From NCBI GenBank assembly GCA_905250025.1, contig CAJNOJ010000309.1, positions 51,924-115,923 of the forward strand: a stretch of DNA of 64,000 bases. The letters are read 5' to 3'. The DNA is from Adineta ricciae. Lineage: Eukaryota; Rotifera; Eurotatoria; Adinetida; Adinetidae. Of the stretch, positions 23,301 to 33,598 are shown one piece after another. Under the pieces are notes generated by a model that had not been told where the DNA came from, searched no databases, and saw nothing but the letters and a program-made list of their open reading frames with translations. Positions within the stretch are counted from its first letter, which is position 1. The number at the start of each line of letters is the position of its first letter. The position numbers and the translations under genes are program-made.

Positions 23301-23682
23301 TAGCAGCTGGTATAAATAAAAGAGCAACCCAACGAAGTAAAATAGCGCCATAATCACCGTGGGAATGAGTATTTTCCGGCTGTCCAATTTTCTTTTCCTT
23401 CGAAGTTTTGTGAATAGAATCTGTTGGGGTAGTCCAGATCTTGGACTCTGGTCCGATGTCGGCTGTATGCTTGTGAATATTTTGACGATAATTGTGCTCA
23501 TTGTCATCTTTGTTATCCGCCTTATTCATATCGTGATGGCTGAATATTGATTGTCTTCGTCGGAGATGGTTAAAAAGTGCTACGATGAAGAAAAAGAAAT
23601 TTTTTGTGGAGAGTATGATCATAAAATATAAATAAGTTTGTTCCTCATTTTGAGTTACATAGCCGACACACAAAAGCATCAT
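20341..23682 (-). CDS. Multipass membrane protein with about fifty 14-residue repeats (1113 aa)
   Basis: A single exon from ATG 23682. Residues about 1-340 are non-repetitive, with several TM segments (WVALLFIPAAILYVIP, APVTAFLFLMGVVAGCFA, VLVAVFVVLWGHFI, AASAVLLMGIGVIF). Residues about 350-1060 are roughly fifty tandem copies of a 14-residue unit close to DHMLRAELDKLAEN, with variants such as DQHPESYYMLR. The last 40 residues are hydrophobic again (ALIPIALILGTGIGMYF). Fourteen residues are two heptads and the Leu spacing is 4-3, so a very long helix or coiled coil is likely. The repeat frame is fixed by the non-repetitive ends. I do not recognise the family. Intronless, and less AT-rich than its surroundings. 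Confidence 0.65.
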   Translation of the reverse strand: MMLLCVGYVTQNEEQTYLYFMIILSTKNFFFFIVALFNHLRRRQSIFSHHDMNKADNKDDNEHNYRQNIHKHTADIGPESKIWTTPTDSIHKTSKEKKIGQPENTHSHGDYGAILLRWVALLFIPAAILYVIPKSYRFLGAPVTAFLFLMGVVAGCFARPHVTSQSHVVGGLAGWFSVSLHVTTGWLGDSAPAVLVAVFVVLWGHFINDDDGHYSFPFVVLRLICAVIDFNLLDSTAAGVAASAVLLMGIGVIFNSPADIVKAIRATFTHVFSLYQEVAGFMHGRYYNHPGHTETTSRSSTLFAEPTKETNRRSVECTELSSNDNDELGELHQTEQISITHHAAGHHILPAESDYMLRAVLDELPKNDYTLRAVLDELPKNDYMLRAVLYNLAENDYMLRSVLDKLVKNDYMLRAELAKLPENDHMLRDVLAQLAKNDHVLRVVLYKLAQNNHMLRAVLDKLAKNDYMLRAELYKRAVLDQLAKSDRMLRAVLGKLAESDRMFRAERYKRAKSDRMLRAEPDKRAGRYEYAELAKLAESDYILRAVLDTLAKNDDMLRAELDTLAKNDDMLRAELDALPENDHMLRAELDILAENDHMLRAELDTLAERYERTESGRMLRAELDKLAESDYMLHVVLDQHPESYDMLRAVVDKLADNDDILRAKRDQHPESYDMLRAVVDKLADNDDILRAVLDQHPESYYMLRTELDKLAKSDHMFRAELDALAKNDHMLRAELYMLAESDHMLRAVLDQHPESYYMLRDVLDKLADNDHILRAKLDQHPESYYMLRTELDTLAKNDDMLRAELGTLVKKDQMLRAELYKLAKSDHILRAKLDQHPESYYMLLAVLDKLADNGHRRRAELDKLAKNDHMFRAELYKLAKNDHMLRAELYMLAETDHMLRAVLDQHPESYYMLRDVLDKLADNDHILRAKLDQHPESYYMLRTELDTLAKNDDMLRAELGTLVKKDQMLRAELYKLAESDHMLRAVLRKLAENDHISRAKLDQHSESYYMLRAVLCKLADNHHLLRAERYERAERVGMLRAILSPFAESGHMLHAVFYKLPKSDYMFRAVLDILAVTAHTSFNYAVAITENALIPIALILGTGIGMYFDGKVV
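20460..22690 (-). repeat. 42 bp tandem array coding the 14-aa repeats
   Basis: About 50 diverged 42 bp units on the minus strand. A higher-order block is visible: 20750-21050 and 21212-21512 match closely at an offset of 462 bp (eleven units), showing recent segmental duplication inside the array. A few units carry in-phase length changes. Confidence 0.85.
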
Positions 23683-24499
23683 GATTTCTCTTTCGAATGA
23701 GTTGAAAAATCCGAATAATCATGAAATGTCAGTGGTTTTCATTTTTCTACCTTTCATTTCTGCTAAAATAACGATAGGAATTTTAAAAGAAAGATTGAAA
23801 ATGACTGCTCTATCCATAGGAATCACTAGTCTTTGTTGTTACAGAATGATAGGAGTGAGATTTCATAATAAAACGTATCATTAAAATATTATTAAACTGC
23901 TCTTTGTGGAAAATGGCAAAATTGGTGAAATTCTATAACATTGAGTCTTTTGAACTGTCTTATTCGAAGGGATTATTCTATAGTAAAATCGATAACATAA
24001 GGTGAAAGGTCGAGAAAAGTTGAACAACTCTTGTAACGAACGTTCATCTTTGAATAGTTTTGTTTTCTATAAAAATACTAAAATACGAGTTATAACTCCA
24101 TAAGGACTTTATATAACTGAATGAAATTTTTGGTGGTATGAGAGCTCATTGAGGCTCATATCAGGGATATACCATTCGCACTCATAAGCATTCGTATAAG
24201 CATCAGCGTTTTCATTTAAGATATTCCGAAATATGAAACTGATTCAATGTTTTATTAATTGCATTCCTCTCTTCACGTTCTTGCAAGGGCGAAAGCAAAC
24301 TATATTTCACTAATATACAGTTCATTAAACGTTTTAATAAATATTTTCTTACCGCTCACCCTAAAAACAGAGACAGTTATTTAGGATTATCATTATGAAC
24401 ATAAGTATTATTTTGAAAATAGATCAGTATGAATAGACTAAACTGATTATTGGTTCAGTATACAACATCGTTGGTATTTTCTCAAGTTTTGAGCAGTCA
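23683..24499. other. Intergenic stretch
   Basis: AT-rich upstream region of the repeat-protein gene. No motif or gene is recognised. Confidence 0.5.
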
Positions 24500-24771
24500 T
24501 CCTATTCCGCAATGTTGAACATTTGGGAACCAGTTCCGTATCCGGAGTCAATTCCTACTAATTCCGAAATTCCATCTATCACATACATAGGCGATCCCGG
24601 GTCTGACCTAATTCCGCGGAATTCCGGAATTGGTGGGAATTCCTAGGAATTGCGTCACCGAATGCCGGAATCGTCTGTGTTTATGGTCGTGAAAGATGGA
24701 ATTCCAAAGTCGGTAGGAATCGATTCCAGATGCGGAACTGGTTCTCAAATGTTCAACATTGCGGAATAGGA
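24500..24771. mobile_element. Hairpin-like MITE
   Basis: 272 bp with long imperfect terminal inverted repeats. The left end TCCTATTCCGCAATGTTGAA matches the reverse complement of the right end, and the similarity continues for roughly 80 bp per arm (GAACCAGTTCCG, AATTCCATC). It is rich in GGAATTCC words and has no coding capacity. A clear target-site duplication is not seen. Confidence 0.7.
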
Positions 24772-25194
24772 CGTATTCTCCAAGTTCTTGGGAAGTAGAC
24801 AGAATTTGTTAATTGTTAATATTTTCTTTTGTAACTTACGAGAAGATGAACTGTCGTGAAATTGATAGATTATTGATTGATTTGTGTTGAGATCTTCTCT
24901 ATACTATCAGAGATAAATAAGTACATACAATAAATGATAAAATGCGTCGAAGAATATTATATTGTGTTTTTGTTGACGGTTCTTAATGAATGGTATCTGG
25001 AGAAAACCTATCGCCTTATATACGCTATATTTCTCTTCTCTGCTGTTTCGTCTGACATTAATAGTCAACACTATGAAATAACGTATAACTATTTCTATGT
25101 TATCCTTCCATTCCAATCCTGCTCGTTCTTTCACACACATATGTATACGATTTAGACATTTATGTCGTCTGTATTTTTCTTTCTTTTTTTCATG
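24772..25194. other. Intergenic stretch
   Basis: AT-rich spacer between two transposons. The short open frames on both strands (24907-25155) have no motif. Confidence 0.4.
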
Positions 25195-25315
25195 GTTGTT
25201 TCCAGTGGCGCAACCAGGATTTTTAGACCAATAGGCAAGTTTTGCTTACATCGAAAAAAGATGATGGGCAAAATGGGCAAAATTTTTATTGATGGGCTAA
25301 TCAAATACTTATGCC

Positions 25316-25545
25316 TGTGATATAGTGATAGTGATGTCATGGGACATCTCCCTCCTATAGATGCCATGACACTCTTGTTCTTGTTGGAAATATCCTTACG
25401 GAATATTCCATGTCGTCATAGGCTGTTGGAATACTCGCAGGGTATTTCCCCCTTTCTGTTATATATATAGTCATGATGTTTTCTTAGTGTAGTTCAGTTT
25501 TATGTTTATTTCTAAATAAACTCTCTCTCACTTCAAGACATGACA
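25316..25545. mobile_element. Solo LTR nested in the hAT element
   Basis: 230 bp that begins TG and ends CA, flanked by the perfect 5 bp duplication ATGCC (25311-25315 and 25546-25550). It contains a TATATATA-like box and AATAAA near its end, as an LTR should. No internal retrotransposon sequence follows, so it is best read as the product of LTR-LTR recombination. Orientation is probably plus from the AATAAA position. Confidence 0.75.
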
Positions 25546-26292
25546 ATGCCATACAAAAAAAAAATCGAAAACGTAAAATGATGTTTCTTTTTCAAGAGGG
25601 ATGCATCAAACTTAGATCATAAGCGCTAATCATACACATCGTAATCGATTTTTATTAGTGGCGCATCTACGACCTCACATTACCAAGCCACCGAGTTTTT
25701 GGAAACCTCCCTACAGGGATACGGGATTCTTTTCTCCCCTGTTTCGATTAAGTCTTTTAGGAAACCTGTAAGAAAAATAAAAACGTTGTTGGAAAAATTC
25801 TGAAAATTTTAGAGATTTTTAGTTTTTTATTAAGCATTGCCAGGTGGCCCATTAAAATTTGATTACGCTGCTAATTTTGATATATCTATCTGATGAAATT
25901 TATATTTTAGATTTAAAAGTCCGTAATATTCTAGTGAAAACACGACGAAAAATCGGACTATAACTCATAACTTATCTATTTTTAACTGAAAACCAATTCA
26001 AATGAGACAATTTTAAGCAGATTTTAATCAAGTTTCATGATTCTCAATTAAATTTAGTCAATTATTAGTCGAAAAAATTGGTTTTTATATATTTTGAGCT
26101 ATTTCTTTTTGTTTCGTGGAAACTGTACGTAGAATTCATGCAGCAGAAATAGGTCTCTCAATATCTTACCGAAGGACAGATAAAATTTTTTTTTTAAATT
26201 CTCGATGGGCAATAGCTAAATTATGAAAATTTCAATGGGCAAAGCTCAAAATCTCAGTGGGCAATTGCCCATTTGCCCCCCCCCCCCCCCCC

Positions 26293-26385
26293 NNNNNNNN
26301 NNNNNNNNNNNNNNNNNNNNNNNNNNNNNNNNNNNNNNNNNNNNNNNNNNNNNNNNNNNNNNNNNNNNNNNNNNNNNNNNNNNNN
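26293..26385. other. Assembly gap (93 N)
   Basis: Follows a run of C from 26276 to 26292. The homopolymer is the likely reason for the gap. Confidence 0.95.
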
Positions 26386-26479
26386 TAAAAATTTTCCTCA
26401 TTTTGCCCATACTCTTTTTTCGATGTAAGCAAAACTTGCCTATTGGTCTAAAAATCCTGGTTGCGCCACTGGTTGTTTC

Positions 26480-27169
26480 CGACATATACATATCGATGAA
26501 TTGCATTGATATCGTGGCGCGTTGGATGAAAAATATGAAAAACATAAAATCGTTAGAGATGAAGTATTTTTGGCTACCAATTTCTTTACTAAAAAATCAA
26601 GGTTTGTTGGAAAATCAGTGTTTTTCTTAGCCTTTGTGACAAATTAGAGAAATTAAAAATAACATGTTCAAGAAATTCTTCACCAAAAAGTAATAAATAA
26701 GACTTTATATATTGTTATTATATGTCAATCGAAAGCTTGCGATAAGAAGAATACAATGAACATACGTGAAATATGTGTGAAGAATATGACATAATAGCTC
26801 CATAATTACATTTCCTTCCAGTCATGAAGCATTTCACAGTGGAAAAACAGTTGATTAAAATCAAATAATTTTTTTTTTTATATATCTATTACTTTAATCC
26901 ATCGTGACATTTTTTTGAGTAAAATATAATTTTTTCGAGCGGGATACATGTTAACGAGCTGAATTGTTTTACTGCAGAAATCTCACACAATCAATTAAAA
27001 AAGAGAAAATAATCTCCTCTGTAAGTCGTCTAATTCCTACAACAATGAGAAAAACAAAATCGAAAATCTGTCGCGATATTAATCAAACAATAGCTACTTT
27101 TAACGAGTATTCTTAAGTTTTTTATTTTTTTCAAAGTATTTAAAGAAGAATATTCTTATGAAAATTATG
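26480..27169. other. Intergenic stretch
   Basis: Very AT-rich. I see nothing supportable. Confidence 0.5.
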
Positions 27170-28066
27170 TAAGATATCTTGGACACGGACTCGACCTTTT
27201 CTTCAACGGATTCGCAGACGAGCGTATTCCAACTCTGATCACATTCGTTCCAAGTAGAACTGGGTAATAATAAAAGGCCGAAGCAGACCGAAGCTGTATA
27301 ATTGGCCGAAGATGAATGATATAGCCAGTCGACCAATCAGCGCTTCTTCGGACGCTTCGACGTTCGGCCCAGCTTCGGCCTTTTATTATTACCCAGTAGA
27401 ACTCGGTGAGCGCTATCTATTCCAAAAAAATATTCCCGGAAATATCCTTCCTTACGTATTACAAATGCAAAATATCGTTAAAAAAAACCTAAAACACCAT
27501 GAAGATTTTTAAAAAAGCAAGCACGTATTCGTTTCTTCAGTTCTAACTACCATTCTAACACTTGCTCCAGATACAACGCAATGAGATCTATCGATTCCAA
27601 TCATAAAAAGAATTTCACCCACACTCACCCTCACACACTCCAAACTCATCCAAATCATACTATAAACACAGTAAGACCTGTGCAAATTCACAAAGGATCA
27701 TCATTAATGCGGCTTCGTATATGAAAGCTGGAGTTCATGGAAATTGGGTAAGGGTGAGTGGAAATTTTTTTATGATTGAATTCGATAAAGCTCATCGAGT
27801 TGTATCTGGAGCAAGTGTTAGAATGGTAGTTAGAACTGAAGAAACGAATACGTGCTTGCTTTTTTAAAAATCTTCATGGTGTTTTAGGTTTTTCTAACGA
27901 TATTTAGCATTTGTTATGCGTAAGGAAGGATATTTCCGGGAATATTCTTTTTGGAATAGATAGAGCTCACCGGGTTCTACTTGGAACAAATGTGATCAGA
28001 GTTGGAATACGCTCGTCTGCGAATCCGTTGAAGAAAAGGTTAAATCCGTGTCCAAGGTATCGTACA
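27170..28066. repeat. Imperfect palindrome of an unknown gene fragment
   Basis: 27170-27640 and 27750-28066 are inverted copies around a spacer of about 110 bp. Without the MITE in the left arm the arms are about 320-330 bp and highly similar. The right arm on plus reads FDKAHRVVSGASVRMVVRTE and then NRAHRVLLGTNV-like sequence, and the left arm encodes the same on minus (GIDRSHCVVSGASVRMVVRT). The fragments look like two units of one repeated fold, but the frames are broken and I do not recognise it. Confidence 0.75.
27262..27394. mobile_element. 133 bp MITE with 9 bp target duplication
   Basis: Ends GGGTAATAATAAAAGGCCGA and its inverted complement, flanked by AGTAGAACT at 27253-27261 and 27395-27403. 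The opposite palindrome arm (about 27970-27990) has the uninterrupted target sequence, so the insertion is seen against its own empty site. A 9 bp duplication suggests a Mutator-like source; 8 bp (hAT) cannot be excluded. Confidence 0.85.
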
Positions 28067-29550
28067 TTGCAAATTTACAGAATAATTTAAAGAAATTTCG
28101 CTTCATGCAATCAACACTACCTAATTCGATTCATAACTTTCATTTTTACAAATATTGCTGAATGTTGATAATTTTGATCTTCTGGATTCCACAAATGAGA
28201 ATGTCATGGAATTCGAAATTTTAAAAAAGAAAAAGATAAATTACGAAAATATGTTTAGTACAAGTTTATACGTATGTAAAGCTTTTCTTCCTTCCAAAAC
28301 AATTGACGATAGATATAAGTGCGTTTATATTTCCATCTATATCTTCTCCCGTTCTCTTTCCAAAGATCGTATTGTGACGATTTCTGATGCAAGACATATA
28401 TGCGCTGATGGTACTACGCCTATATTTATTTCTTCCTCGTAAATCGCATCGTTCTGATACAAAACACTCGTTTATACACTAGTTCATAAAGAAGAGAACG
28501 CAAGCAAATATATAAATATCATATCAAAGTACACGAGAATGTATCGAAGAAAGGACATAATAAGTATAATCCATTAGATGAGAAAAATCGTATCATTCGC
28601 ACAGCGTGTGTCAGAGAGATTGTCACACGTATGTGTGCCAACAATGGCACTACACCATGAATTTCACAAGGATCTCATTCGTCTTTTGATCTGTTTCAGC
28701 TTATCCTTAATCTATTCTTGTCTTTATGTTCTTTGTCTTCGGTTCGTTTTTATGTTTTTTTATCCTTCTTCATATGGTCTTTCTTTCGAAGTACGCCCTT
28801 TAGTATTATATATATGGATACAGGAAGGAAATGTCCATGAGAAAAACCATGAGTGTGGGTGTGGGCGCTGCTGTCAGTGTCCCTTCTTCACTGATCCACA
28901 GTAACACTCTTACCCTCACGCGTTGTGCAAATCCGGTTTGAAAAGCGAGTTTCGTACTTTGCACGAATGAGGATAAACGATTTGAAGGATATTAGAGCTA
29001 CTCTCCTTCGTGAGGATTATGTTCATTCTCCTTAACACGCACGCGCACAGCTAGTTATATAGAAGTAGAAAGGGAGAGAGGGAGAACAAAGAGTAAAGTG
29101 ACTGGACGCTAACATGCGTCCCTCTCCTAACAAAACGTGCGTCCGCACACAATTTACAGAAAATTCAAGAGCTACAAAAAATGAAAATAAAAATTCCGAA
29201 CAGAGACGAAATATTCATGCTGGTTCATTGGCTTAGGTAGTTGACACTGTTGATTTGGTTTGTTTTCCAGTTGTTTTCTTTTCGATATTCGGTGGTTCGG
29301 CTTTGCTTGTTTTTTTGGTTTTTTTTACCATCTTTTGTAATATCGTTTTTCCGAGAAATAATTCACCCACACCCTTTTCCTTCTTGCTTCTTCTAGTAAT
29401 GTTAGTGATTTGAAGTTGATTGTCACATCTTTTTTTATCTTCAGTGATTTTAATTTGATGTGAATGATAAATTCCATCATTTGTGCCCTAATCTTTTATT
29501 CGGTCAGCGACAGTTCAAATTCAATAGTTACTAGAAACTGGGAACTTGAA
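28067..29550. other. Gene-poor stretch
   Basis: Mostly low-complexity AT-rich DNA with some GT/CA-rich parts near 28850-29120. The frames at 28155-28442 and 28578-28904 show no motif and no splice logic. No gene is supported. Confidence 0.45.
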
Positions 29551-29554
29551 ATGT

Positions 29555-29665
29555 ACATCAGTTCTAGCTCAGAAGAACTGTAACTCTTCAGCAGTTCTAG
29601 TTCAAAAGAACTGTAACTCCTCAACAGTTCAGGTTTAAAAGAACTGTGATGCTGAGTAAGTTCCT
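29555..29665. repeat. 33 bp short tandem repeat
   Basis: About three units of an AGTTCTAGxTCAxAAGAACT sequence followed by GTAACTC. Each unit is internally palindromic (AGTTCT...AGAACT). Confidence 0.65.
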
Positions 29666-29816
29666 ACTCAAAGAACTGAAAATGAACTTGTAGCTTGAAA
29701 ACTCTGCTATTGTAATGTTTATGTTCTTTGTTCGTTCGTTGAGGCGGTCGATATTGAAGTGATATGTAAGATGCAGTAAGCATCTTCTAGATCGTCGAGT
29801 TAAATGTTGTTCGATG

Positions 29817-30040
29817 CCCAGGCCAATCAATCCCGTACTCGGATCCTTTCCGATCCCATGTCGGATCTCATCGGATCCAAAACATGAATTTTCCCGATTT
29901 TCTAAGGGTTATCATAGAATATATCTAGAAAGATCGCTCATAAAATTTGCAACAACCGACGGGATTTTCCTAGTCGGATTCCATTGCAATTCCGTTTTCA
30001 GGAATCCGATCAGATCCAGCATCGGATTTGTTGACCTGGG
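29817..30040 (-). mobile_element. CCCAGGTC-ended MITE, shorter copy
   Basis: 224 bp with ends GCCCAGGCC... and ...GACCTGGG, rich in GGATCC/GGATTC words. It is the inverted and internally deleted relative of the element at 51278-51560: the two share CAACAAATCCGATGCTGGAT at one end and the segment with CCGACGGGATTTT. Confidence 0.75.
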
Positions 30041-30421
30041 ATCATTTTTATCAATAAATGCTGGTGATTTAAGTTGATTTAAACGTTCTTTGAATAAATT
30101 AAACGCTTCCATTTTCAGGTATACATGTACATACAGCAAGCAACAATAAATCTTGTATTTTTCTTGAAAAGAGAACAAACAAAATAACGACATAAAGAAA
30201 GAAAAGCAGATAATAAGTTCATGCTAACGTAATGAGCAGTCGACAGATGGCAAAGTTGTACAGAAGAATAATTAACACTGTTTACCTATATATACTACTA
30301 CCATCTCGCTAACAAATTCTTTCGAAAACCATCAAATATATCTTACAGACCATCCGAAATAAAGAAGATACTTAAACATTATGTCAGTTATGGTGAAACA
30401 GAACGTCTTTTTTTTCCTATA

Positions 30422-30802
30422 GTAAAAGCTATGCATCGAGTTTTTTATATGGGTCATTTAGTTCCTCATGCTGATCCATTCTTTTTTAAGATTATTGATT
30501 TTGACTATGCAAAAGATAATCATTGTGTCTATCTACATGGACAATTTTTACCGACTGCTAATGCCGTCAGTTTCGCTCCATCCAGTCGAATATATCCACC
30601 AGTTATGACACCTGCTTATGTTCATCCAACGATTTCACCCTCAAATCATATGATACCACCAATGCATCCATCTAATCATTCAATAACACCAATACATCAC
30701 CCATACCATATGACGACAACACCAACTCATCAACCAAATCAAAGTGTTGTAGGAGGATATCTTAGAAGTAACGATTCAGTTCATAGTTGTATCTTAATAT
30801 AA
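30422..30802 (+). pseudogene. Truncated copy of the DKNYY-repeat gene
   Basis: Near-identical to 11690-12093 of the gene at 11359, including the 3' untranslated part up to about 30898. It lacks the first exon and the first one and a half repeat units. It also has small in-frame deletions in the tail (VSFAPSSRIYPP replaces a longer stretch). A TATAG splice-acceptor-like site precedes it, but no matching upstream exon is found and the nearby ATG at 30380 runs into a stop. Probably a duplicated fragment. It could encode a 123 aa protein from the internal ATG at 30431. Confidence 0.7.
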
Positions 30803-30970
30803 TTGTTTGTTTTTCTTCAACTCATGTTTCCCTTTTCTTTTCTTAATACTGACGATGAAGGATACATTTAAACAACACTATTTATATACAAAGACGAGAA
30901 AAAAAAACAATAATTAAGAATTAAAGATCACGTCAATGTATTTAATAAACATGAGAGTTCAATTGATGGT

Positions 30971-33598
30971 TTAAGTTTCAGTTTCATCCGGATCTTCATG
31001 ACCTTTAAGACGTATTCGAGCAAATTCTTCAAAAATAAAATCATCATCATGACCATTTCCATCAAAACTAAACAAAAAAACATATAAATGAATTCGTTTT
31101 CTTTGTCAAACATTTCATCGAACTTTGCATCAAGTTGAATCAAATTATGATCAATAGGAATATCGTTAGCTTGATTGCCATCCCTACATTGTTGATCCAA
31201 TAGTCGGGATGGTGAGGGTGTCGGAGGCGGTTTGGGATGAGTCAGCGTAAATGGCAATTCAACAGATAAATCTCTATATGATGAAAATATTTTTACAATT
31301 TATTCTTCATTCAATTGCATCGTTTACCCTCCCATTGAAACAACAATTTTCACTTTGACTTTGTATTGAACAACAATACCGAGATTTTCCTTCTGAGTAT
31401 TATTTCCCATTCTAAATCAAATCGAAATCCGATTTTGTTATTCGTTTTTTTTTTCAAAACGCATATCTTACATAGTCGACGACGCTAAATTCGTATCTTC
31501 ATGTTTTAATTTGCCATCCAAGGCTAAACCTCTTTTATCTTTATTATTCGCCAACAGTGGTGTCAATGAATAAACTTTCGTTAATGTTGAACATGGTGTA
31601 ACTGGAAATCCTTCACTAAAATTCAAAACAAAACTCATTGAATCTCACTTTGCTTTTCGAACACGTCAACACGAAGAAAACAAATGTTTTATCAAAGTTC
31701 ATACTCGCTTTCTAAGTCAGCAACTGTACATTTGTAATGTGCATTTGTAAATAAACATATTTCAGCAAATTGTTTCACTAGAACACAACATGTAAAGCAT
31801 GACAACATTGAAGGACAAACCGAAGAATTCGATTAACAGAAGCGATTGTTAAGTACAACAAAACAACGAATATTTCGAGTAAAATTACCTCGATTCGAGT
31901 GCGGCGACATCACATCTGTACTGTGTTGATGAGTACAGACAGATTTCTGCATTTTGTACAACTGAGTAGAGATAAACAATGTATTATGACAAAAATCTTT
32001 CTTCTCTCAAGAAATTTCTTCTTAACATTTCAGAAAAGAAATCAACTCGAAAAACCAAAAATATTTACCTGCAATACGAATCTTTCGTAAAGTTTTATTT
32101 GAATTATTCGTCACAACAACATTAACATTGATGCTTTCACCATGATAGTACATCTAAATAGAATTTTGACATATAAAGATCGTTTTCTTCTGTCTTCGAA
32201 CCTCTTTGTCTAACGTGCATTCTAAATGTAGAGGTGCTGGTGACATCATAAATTCTTTATGTGCTTCGATAACTGGCTGTGGCGCAGGAATTTCAGGCGC
32301 GTAGGTTAGTTTTCTAATTGCTAATCGAACGGAACTTCGTTTATGNGCAAAACCAAATTCTATTATCTAAGTAGGCGAATATCATTCTATCTGTTTCTCT
32401 CTCTCTCTATCTATATACGAGAAAAGAAATGTTGCGAATATGTAATAATAATCAATAGGGAAAATAGAAGACAAACTATCATCCATCTGTCGATAGTGAA
32501 GAGAAATTGTCGACCTTCAGATGAGAATCAATTCTTCATCTGGAATATTTCTTTTAGTCTAGCTAGACGAATAAATTGAAAAGACATTCTTGACAAAGAA
32601 TCTCCTAATGATAATTTTTGACATCAAAGATAACTAAAGAAGAAAAGGGAAAAGAGAAGGTTTTCTTTTACATATTTTTTCGAACAAAAACAATGACGTC
32701 AGAGAGAAAATTATCAATAAATAAAAAGAATAGAAGATTACAGATGAAATCATATATTTCCCTGGTAAATTAACATACAATTTTCCTTTTTTTTAATAAC
32801 TCAACTTTCAATTAAATGAAAAAGCAGATTATCTCTATTTAATGTCATTCGATTAATGTCATTTTATCTAGATAAATAACGTCTTTTTCATCAATAATTC
32901 AATTTTCGCACGTATTTTTTACTTACGGTTTCATATAGACATTTAATTCTGACTTCTCCTCATTAAATCAGATGAGCCCCAACGCGAATTAATCACATGC
33001 AGACTTTCACCATGTTCGTCAATATATAGAGTCGTTCCCATCGTGCATCTTTGTCTTCTTTATCCTTATTTTTCATATCAACTTGACGTTGAATGCATTC
33101 TTTTCCTATTTGTAACTCTTACAAACGTTCTTTTTTTCTTCGTCTTCCTTCTTTTGTGCTTAAAGATTTCTCTTCTTTGTATTAGACGAGACACGGAATA
33201 ATAGTAATCATAGAGAAAGGAACGTTTTACGAAGAAAAAGAAGGAAAGAACGATGCACTCATCTAACGTCTGTTATAATTAAAAGGTCCATAAGCAAAAG
33301 ATGGCAGGAAGAATAATCGGAGAAGCGAGATGAAGAAACTTTTCATTTTCAATATTTAACTTTTTTATCTGATTTTTTCGACCTGTTGATAAATTAAAAG
33401 AGACTCTTTAAACGATCAAGAGGGAAATTTGTTCTAAAAACCAAAAGGAATATTTTTCTCTTGTGTACTGACCAACTGAGTAAATGGTTTCCTAATGAAA
33501 GAAAATCTTTATTAACAATACCGTGTTCCTTGTTTCTTGGAATCATCAAAATCAAAATCCAGTGGAATGTTGTTGTTGATTTGTTCTTGTTTCGCCAT
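30971..33598 (-). CDS. Arrestin (beta-arrestin type), N-domain exons missing
   Basis: Minus-strand exons: 33522-33598 (M...KKQGTR, the arrestin start), 32202-32344, 32069-32153, 31889-31961, 31472-31615, 31328-31411, 31124-31273 and 30971-31067. Phases agree from 32202 down to the stop. Readable family blocks are [86 protein letters not shown] and [11 protein letters not shown]. The tail has [16 protein letters not shown], matching the AP2/clathrin-linked end of beta-arrestins. Arrestins bind phosphorylated GPCRs and link them to endocytosis. The roughly 140 residues of the N-domain are not found between 32345 and 33522; an N at 32345 lies exactly where exon two should continue. Confidence 0.85.

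Larger units (their letters stand above)
25203..26471. mobile_element. Non-autonomous hAT-type element
   Basis: Both ends begin CAGTGGCGCAACCAGGATTT and remain near-identical inverted repeats for about 90 bp. They are flanked by a perfect 8 bp target duplication GTTGTTTC (25195-25202 and 26472-26479). CAGTGGCG termini and 8 bp duplications are typical of hAT elements. No transposase is seen. The inside contains a nested solo LTR and, near the right end, a run of C followed by 93 N, where assembly failed. Confidence 0.85.

Noticed and set aside
28155-28904. Two plus-strand frames of about 95-108 codons
   Set aside because: Composition and lack of motifs or splice sites suggest chance open frames.
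33000-33190. Coding-like minus-strand stretch within the arrestin gap
   Set aside because: It does not match arrestin, is interrupted by stops, and has no partner exon. Mentioned only as debris.
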